Positions 57,850 through 64,000 of a DNA stretch of 64,000 nt are shown here, piece after piece. Origin of the DNA: Galaxea fascicularis (taxonomy: Eukaryota > Cnidaria > Anthozoa > Scleractinia > Euphylliidae); NCBI GenBank assembly GCA_948470475.1, contig OX419342.1, forward strand, positions 22,110,077 to 22,174,076, given 5' to 3'. Under the pieces are notes generated by a model that saw only the letters and a program-made list of their open reading frames with translations, was not told the origin of the DNA and made no database searches. Each line of letters opens with the position of its first letter. Positions within the stretch are counted from its first letter, which is position 1. Position numbers and translations under genes: made by a program.

Positions 57850-59339
57850 GTTTTTAAGAGTTTTTAAATAGCAAGAAATTGATGGCGCTAACGAACGTCT
57901 TATAGAAACAAAGTTTCTTCACATCCCCCGTAACTACTAATAATTTCGCGCGCAAATTACTGTGAAAATCCCCAAACCTTGAACATTAGGAATATTTATG
58001 GATTGTTATTGTATTTCAGAAAAAAGCCAATCACGCCCGAGAAAACTAAACCGCAAATAGTGAGGGTGATTCGTTTGTGGTTTCATCTCTCTTCTGATTG
58101 GTTCTTGCACAATGGGAAATGATAAAATCAAATCAAAGTGTTCACAGTTTTTGGATTCGCACAGTAAAGGTGCAAAAACCAGATCTTTCGGATTTCCAAT
58201 CCAACACAAGATATGAAAACAGATTTCGCCGCGGATTTGGTTAACTCAGATCCACGTCGGTGAAGGATTTCAATTAACAAAATCCCTCGGGGAAACCCGT
58301 TTTCAGATCTTGTGTTCGATTGGAAATCAGAAAATCTGGATTTTAAGATCTAAGTCCGGACTTGCCAGTCGAAAGCACCCTTAAGTTTCGGTTTTGTTTT
58401 CGCTGAGAAGGGGCTGTTTAATTTCTTTACGGAATAATTGAGCAAATCATTGGTAACGCGAGTGTTTCAGTTGGCTACAAAGAGCATCAACGATTTAGGA
58501 ATATGTGCCTTCAAAACTCACATGTGCTCTGTAGTACCTTCGAGAAAGAGTAAAAATGTTATCTTCTGAGAATTCAATCTTGATGACGCTGATGTTCTGT
58601 TACTTTAGAATTTGTAAGGAGGGACCATATAAATAAGAAACGGAAGGATTTGGGATTCAGTGAGGTCCGAAAAGAGCTCCCGATAAATACTGTTTACATT
58701 GAAGTTTGTCATCGTGGCATTTTTTCGCTTTCTCACGTGGTGGCTTAAAGCACCGAGTGATTTTTCAAATTTAGCGCGTGCACGGTAAGGTAATTCAAGA
58801 CCAGTTACACGCATGAGTCAATTTTCTGAATGGGACATTGTTCTTCATGTAAAGCTATTGTTATACAGGACTTGTGCGAATTTAGAGCAGGATCCAAGTT
58901 TTCAATTACGAATGGGCATAACTTCCTCTTCGTCAATTTTCGTAAATAGTGGAATTTTAGACAGGTTGAACATTTGTCTTTAATAACCCGCTGTGTGTTT
59001 TTCTTTACCAGTCTCTCAGAAGCAATGAAATGCCTCTGAATACTAATGCATAGGTTTTCCCATACTAGAAATGTCGTATTTCGTAAAATTTAAACGTAAA
59101 AAGGACGCAACCTCCCGTTGGCCGAATCGAAAAGTAAAGCTATCTTTCAGCTTCAAAATCCCGCTGTGTGTCTTTATACTTCGCACTTGGAAAAGCGAGT
59201 AAAAGGAAATCTTTTCGATCATTTCAGCAAAATGGCGCTCTTCCTTTGTAATTGTGGCCCCTTAAATGTCTCCATGATTTAAATATCCTGTGCGAGTGCT
59301 TGTGAATAATTAATGATGTCCGGCCATTCTGCGCGATGA
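57850..59339. other. No recognisable gene
   Basis: Intergenic sequence after SRD5A1; only short unrelated open frames. Confidence 0.6.
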
Positions 59340-59342
59340 TAA

Positions 59343-59809
59343 GGGCTGGTTCTCACTAGCGCATAAGCATAAGCACAAGCAAGGGAGAACACCAGCGACA
59401 TAAGCATAAGGACATACGCACGCGCAGAATACATTTTTGACGCAATCCTCGATACCAGGTCTCCTCGATGTTTAAGAACAAGATGGCTGACGATAATGAT
59501 ACATTTCTCCTTGCGTTACTTGTGATAGCGTCCGCCATTTTGTTTGTGATACTTTCCGCAGAAGTCTGGGTGAAAATGACTTGTGATTGGGCGAACGGCT
59601 TGAGCATAAGCTTATGCTTATATCGGCCCCGTTCTTACTTGTGAAAACTGCGACATAAGCATAAGCATAAGCAAAAGCCGACAAAGAGAGACAAACCTGT
59701 TCGTTTCTCTTATGCTTCAGCTTATGCTTATGTCGCGGGTGTTCTCACTCGCTTATGCTTGTTATGCTTATACTTGTGCTTATGCCTATGCGCTAGTGAG
59801 AACCAGCCT
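59343..59809. mobile_element. PIF/Harbinger-like non-autonomous element, 467 bp
   Basis: Begins GGGCTGGTTCTCACTAGCGC and ends with the mirrored GCGCTAGTGAGAACCAGCCT. TAA lies outside both ends (59340-59342, 59810-59812), as expected for the TWA target of PIF/Harbinger elements. The subterminal regions are full of AGCATA/TATGCT repeats. Inside, on the plus strand from 59483, a short ATG frame reads MADDNDTFLLALLVIASA, which resembles the start of a Harbinger-type transposase and is then lost; it may be a remnant of the parent's coding region. Confidence 0.75.
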
Positions 59810-59810
59810 T

Positions 59811-61279
59811 AAGAAGAACGAACCCACTTATTTTGTGTTATGCTGTTTTCATCAGTAACGCGTTCGACATAAGCACCAACATAAAAAAGTTTCATGGAGG
59901 GACCCATCTACTCACCCATTACTTCATGGAGTCATCCATATATTCACAAATAGTTTCATGGATTGACCCATATAGTCATCCATTACTTCATGGAATCATT
60001 CATATAGTCGCCAAAAAGTATCATGGAGTGACCCATATAGTCGCCACTACTTCATGGAGTCATCCATATAGTCACCAACAACTTTCATGGAGAGACCCAT
60101 ATAGTCACCCATTACTTCATGGAGTCATCCATGTAGTCACCGATAGTTTCATGGATTCCCCATATAGTCACCAATTACTTCATGGAATCATCCATATAGT
60201 CACCAAAATGTTTCATGGAGTGACCCACATAGACATTTATTACTTCATGGAGTCATCCATATAGTCACCCATTACTTCATGGAGTCGTCCATGTTGTCAC
60301 CAGGAAGTTTCATGCAGAGACCCATATAGTCACCCGTTACTTCATGGAGTCTTCCATATAGTCACCGATAGTTTCATGGATTGATCCATATAGTCACCCA
60401 CCACTTCATGGAATCATCCATATAGTCACCAAAAAATTTCATGGAGTGAACCATATACTCACCTATTACTTCATGGAGTCATCCATATAGTTACCCATTA
60501 CTTCATGGAGTCATCCATATAGTCACCCATTACTTCATGGTGTCGTCCATATAGTCATCAAGAAGTTTCATGGAGAGACCCATATGGTCACCCATTACTT
60601 CATGGAGTCGTCCATATAGTCACTTATTACTTCATGGAATAACCCATATAGTCACCAAAAAGTTTCATACCCATATAGTCACCCATTACTTCATGGAGTC
60701 GTCCATATAGTCACCCATTTTTCATGGAGTCGTCCATATAGTCACCAAAAGGTTTCATGGAGTGACCCATATAGTCACCTATTACTTCATGGAGTCATCC
60801 ATATAGTCATTGGTAGTTTCATGGAGTGACCCATAAAGTCACCCATTACTTCATGGAGTCGCCCATATAGTCATCGATAGTTTCATGGATTGATCCATAT
60901 AGTCACCAAAAGGTTTTATGGAGTGACCCATATAGTCACCCATTACTTCATGGAGTCAGCGATGTAGTCACCTAAAAGTTTTATGGGAGCACCCATATAG
61001 TCACTCATTACTTCATGGAGTCATCCATATAGTCACCGATAGTTTTATGGAGTGACCCATTTAGTCACCATTAGTTTATGGAGTCATGCATATAGTCACC
61101 AAAAAATTTCATGGACTGACCCATCTAGTCACCTATTACTTCATGGAGTCATCCATATAGTGACAAGAAAAACGAAACTGGTTATTCTTCTGTGCTGATG
61201 CTTATGCTTTCTTGTGCTTATGTAGAGCGCCTTACTGTTGAGAACAGCATAACATAAAATAAGTGGGTTCGTTGTTCTT
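59811..61279. mobile_element. Inverted-repeat unit enclosing the minisatellite
   Basis: Arms at 59811-59847 (AAGAAGAACGAACCCACTTA, TTTTGTGTTATGCTGTT) and 61243-61279 (the reverse complement with about two changes) enclose the 32-bp array. Immediately to the right, 61280-61378 looks like another Harbinger-type right end (GTGCTTATGCGCTAATGAAA, ACCAGCC). The whole could be one larger Harbinger derivative whose interior became a satellite. Confidence 0.6.
59889..61163 (+). repeat. Minisatellite, ~32-bp unit, about 40 copies
   Basis: Tandem copies of TTCATGGAGTCATCCATATA, then GTCACCCATTAC, with frequent point changes. Two unit types tend to alternate. One reads TTACTTCATGGAGTCATCCA; the other reads AAAAGTTTCATGGAGTGACC. 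This gives a loose ~64-bp dimer. Some stretches run several of one type. The long open frame across the left part is only a translation of the repeat. Confidence 0.95.
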
Positions 61280-61380
61280 GTGTTTCTGCTTATACTTATG
61301 CTTATGTCGAGCTGCTGTTTTCCTTTGTATTTATGCTTATGCTCATGCTTGTGCTTATGCGCTAATGAAAACCAGCCTTT

Positions 61381-61545
61381 ACCCCCGGTTTACACATTTG
61401 TTTAACGCGACATAAGTATAAGCATAAGAAAATGGAAAAGATTCATTTTCTTAAATGCTTATGCTTATGTTACTGCCGGTTTACACTGTGTATGCTCATG
61501 CTTATGTTTATGCTTATGCTTAAGCTTGTGTCACTGAACAAGAAC
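61381..61545. repeat. AGCATAAG-rich imperfect palindrome
   Basis: GCGACATAAGTATAAGCATA, AGAAAATGGAAAAG and then CATTTTCTTAAATGCTTATG form an imperfect hairpin at about 61407-61480. It is followed by TATGCTTATG runs to 61530. The motifs match the subterminal repeats of the Harbinger-like element at 59.3 kb, so this is probably another relic. Confidence 0.5.
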
Positions 61546-62585
61546 TCTGCCCTACAACTGCAATTGTTACATTATGTATTTCTTTTTCTACCACGGTTCA
61601 ACATTCTGTGTTCTCTGAACTCTAATGGTATCTCAAAAGTTCTGTATAAAGTACATCGCTCTTGCACACGCTAACATAACCACTTCATAACAATTTCATC
61701 GCGAATTCAGTTTCCATGGTCTTACATATCATCTTAACAAAGGTCACTTTACCCTGGTTGCTCAATTCCAGCAGTCATTCAGTAAAAGTTTGAAAAAATA
61801 CGCATGGGAAGATGAAACCCGACGTGAACATAAAACTACATAATAAATTTGTATAGGGAACCAAGCAGGAGGAGTTATTACTGACCCTTTTCAGATCCTT
61901 TTCGTCTCCCAAAGAAGAATCATCCGCAAGGACAAAGCCTTCAAATGGTCATCATCTTTTCTGATCACTTTGGTGCCGCATGCACCCACTCAATAAAAAC
62001 GATCGAGATCAAAACGGTGGCATATAACGACTTCTTCATGGTGTTTCTAAAAAATAACAACTGAATTAGCCGATCGTTACTTAAACAGTTCGAAACTTTG
62101 GACTCCTTTCGTGCCTGAGTCCCCCATTAAACGTCACATGTTGCGTAAGAGGCGAATCTAATACAAGCCGGTACTGAACTGTGTTCAGGACGCACAGTAC
62201 CTACTTATTTGTGTCAAAGTTTTCTTTTTAAATTCTGCTTCAACCTGAATTCTTTTTCAAGTTGCACTGAACATTTCCCTTTTATATGACTTTAGACGAA
62301 AATATCGCTATGAAAACCGCATTCCTTTTAGAGCGTATCATGAATTTAATTCAACCACGATCATAAAGAAATATTTTCTTTTCGAGATGGTTTAGCTGTA
62401 TAAAGTACCACTTTGAAACCTTATTTTTTTTGTTTCATTTCCTCGCTCGCATCCCGTTTGATTATGTCGCATGGAAGTTTCCCGCCAATGATGAATGAAC
62501 TCTTTTCCATCATAAAAAACGTAATCACCGAGGAACACCGAAGAACACCTTCTCCTTATTCGTTCCTTGAGTACTCCTAATTCAA
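61546..62585. other. No recognisable gene
   Basis: AT-rich spacer between the Harbinger relics and the BEL/Pao fragment; nothing identified. Confidence 0.55.
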
Positions 62586-62936
62586 ATGAGTCATCCAATA
62601 ATTCTCCTCGGGAAGCATCACTTAACATCCCTAATAATACAGAATGAACATAAACGTTTATGTCATGCCGGTCCAAATCTCACCATGGGATCGCTCCAAG
62701 ATCTTTACAACATTGTTGGTGCAAGAAGAACTGTGCGTAACTGCACACTTCAATGTGTGACGTATCAACAATTGTCCCCAAAAATTACAACCCAACCCAT
62801 GGGTCAAATTCCTAAGGCACGCCTTTTTCCGAGTTTTGTCGATGACAGGTTCCTCGTTAATTATGCAGGTCCTCTCACTCTGAAGATTGGAACTATACCA
62901 AGACCAATATTATGTAAGGCTTACTTACTCAGGCTG
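62586..62936 (+). pseudogene. BEL/Pao-like retroelement integrase fragment
   Basis: The frame contains HPIILLGKHHLTSLIIQNEH, KRLCHAGPNLTMGSLQDLYN, ARRTVRNCTLQCVTYQ and then PMGQIPKARLFPSF and NYAGPLTLKIG. H..H followed by C..C is the integrase zinc-binding module, and the following P..R..PS...VDYAGP pattern is the start of the BEL/Pao integrase core. It ends before the catalytic DDE residues are complete. No LTRs were seen, so this is an isolated remnant. Confidence 0.7.
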
Positions 62937-63039
62937 TAATTGTCGGAAATTTGTTTTGCCTTAGACTGTGGTTTCTCCTGTTGTTGAGCTCGTTAAACCA
63001 GCTGTGCTCTTTGAAGTCAATGCAATACAATGATAATGC

Positions 63040-63225
63040 GCAACGAAGAAACTCACAGTAAATGAATATTTTGGATTTGATGAAAGAGAGATCTCAATGT
63101 TAATCGCGGAATGGATCAAATACCCGTGTCTTTACAACAAACTTGATAAAGTCTATCGTGATCGAAATAAAAGAGATATTGCGAAGATGCAGTTGGCTAA
63201 ATCCTTGAATACGCTTAACCGGATA
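63040..63225 (+). pseudogene. MADF-domain fragment
   Basis: The frame reads VNEYFGFDEREISMLIAEWI, KYPCLYNKLDKVYRDRNKRD and IAKMQLAKSLN. The L-I-x-x-x-x-x-Y-P-x-L-Y-N...Y-R-D-R-x-K-R-D-x-A pattern is typical of the first half of a MADF (MYB/SANT-like) DNA-binding domain, found in transcription factors and in the second protein of PIF/Harbinger transposons. After SLN the similarity stops and no donor site is evident, so it is probably a broken copy. Its setting between a BEL/Pao scrap and a tRNA-like repeat supports a mobile origin. Confidence 0.55.
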
Positions 63226-63417
63226 CATTGCTTGTCCACCATTTTTGCTTTTGATGCCTCACTACGCATTTTAAATGGGATGGCCGCTTTACATAAAATC
63301 GAACTCTCCGAAAATTATTTCTGGCCAAAACGTATAACCGCCATTTCTCCGCCAACATTTAATTTGTTTCAATATATTTTTTTTCATACCCAAAATTGAC
63401 CTGCTCCCAACGTCAGT

Positions 63418-63489
63418 GGCTTTATAGCTCAGCTGGTAGAGCATCGCACCGGAATCGCGAGGTCACGGGTTCAAGCCCCGTTGAAGTCC
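63418..63489 (+). tRNA. tRNA-like gene or pseudogene, repeat-borne (anticodon position reads GGA)
   Basis: A 72-nt cloverleaf can be drawn: acceptor GGCTTTA/TGAAGTC with two G-T pairs, D arm GCTC..GAGC, anticodon stem TCGCA/CGCGA with one A-C mismatch, loop CCGGAAT, and T arm ACGGG/CCCGT with TTCAAGC. The anticodon position reads GGA (Ser), but base 33 is C instead of the universal T and there is no long serine variable arm. I therefore think it is a tRNA-derived repeat, not a functional tRNA-Ser. It is followed by GAATTTTTTTCAGGCTTC and TTGCGATCACAACTGCGACG, shared with the unit at 45 kb. Confidence 0.5.
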
Positions 63490-63570
63490 TGAATTTTTTT
63501 CAGGCTTCTTTACGCAATTGCAAAAATTGCGATCACAACTGCGACGATCATTTTTCATTTGATGTTAGTT

Positions 63571-64000
63571 GTTTGTTGATGTTTCTTGATCAAAAGGCCT
63601 GTTTATAGTCCAAGGTTATTTAGTGTCCAGTCCACACGAATGTTGAATAAGTTTTTGAGTAGTTATCGTCTGGTTTGCGGATTTGAAAAAGTTAAGTGTC
63701 GTTCCTTCAAGTAGGCTCGTTTCTGACAAACTAAAGCTGACCTTGGGATTTAAAGCAAGCGTTCCTGTTTAGATTTGTAGTCAGCTCTTACGGTCATAGC
63801 GTCAGAATTTCCACTTAATTATCCTTGCTACCCTTGTAGGGTATGTCACCGTCTGCTGTATAAACAACCGGCTGTGCGGTATTCAGCCCCACTTTCAGCA
63901 AATCTAAATATGTCTATACGTAGGGTATTTAAATGCCAATGTTTGAACTGCAAAAGCAGAGTGAGGAACGATAGCGCGAAGAGAAGATCAACAGTGTATC
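63571..64000. other. No recognisable feature
   Basis: AT-rich sequence to the window end; nothing identified. Confidence 0.55.

Noticed and set aside
59833..60264. 143-codon open frame with repeating SSIYSQ/HPLLHG peptides
   Set aside because: It is a translation of the 32-bp minisatellite; the frame breaks further along the array and no gene context exists.
59889..61163. Regular ~32-bp repeats suggestive of a CRISPR array
   Set aside because: There are no distinct spacers between constant repeats; the units are contiguous and degenerate, in a eukaryotic genome without cas genes.
63418..63489. Functional tRNA-Ser(GGA)
   Set aside because: C at position 33, a mismatch closing the anticodon stem, lack of a long variable arm and repeat-family membership argue for a tRNA-derived repeat.

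Overview
This is a eukaryotic, AT-rich, intron-rich and repeat-laden window. The gene set (animal SRD5A1, CDIN1 and CXorf65 homologues) and the repeats (a tRNA-derived SINE with a conserved central domain, PIF/Harbinger-like, Penelope, BEL/Pao and several LINE relics) point to an invertebrate animal. Short introns and repeat families that I recognise from stony corals make an anthozoan cnidarian, probably a scleractinian coral, the best guess. There is no bacterial, phage or CRISPR content. All exon coordinates were placed by hand from splice sites, reading phase and protein similarity.

Layout. Positions 1 to about 37.6 kb hold no gene I can recognise, only low-confidence candidate exons (near 3.5, 7.3 and 18.5 kb), small inverted-repeat transposons (15.2, 21.8, 33.2 kb), degenerate tandem repeats (8.6, 13.5, 14.2-15.85, 19-20 kb), two perfect palindromes (22.6 and 23.9 kb), an inverted duplication with ~640-bp arms (25.35-29.3 kb) and a nested pile of dead LINEs (33.65-36.3 kb). 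A two-exon CXorf65-like gene runs from 37657 to 41675 (+), with a dead LINE tail inside its intron.

The gene-rich part is 44.7-57.7 kb. CDIN1 (CDAN1-interacting nuclease 1; minus strand, ten coding exons, 44677-54398) and SRD5A1 (steroid 5-alpha-reductase; plus strand, four coding exons, 54514-57725) are complete and sit head to head, with only 115 bp between their start codons, so a shared bidirectional promoter is likely. The last intron of CDIN1 is packed with repeats: a tRNA-like tandem unit, a terminal-inverted-repeat element split by a Penelope relic, and two abutting inverted-repeat elements.

The right end (59.3-63.5 kb) is repeat-dominated: a PIF/Harbinger-like non-autonomous element, a ~1.27-kb minisatellite of ~32-bp units enclosed by inverted repeats, a BEL/Pao integrase fragment, a MADF-domain fragment, and another tRNA-like copy. 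I found no convincing new multi-gene system. The most noteworthy points are the divergent gene pair, the enclosed minisatellite, the dispersed ~107-bp repeat family and the near-perfect palindromes.
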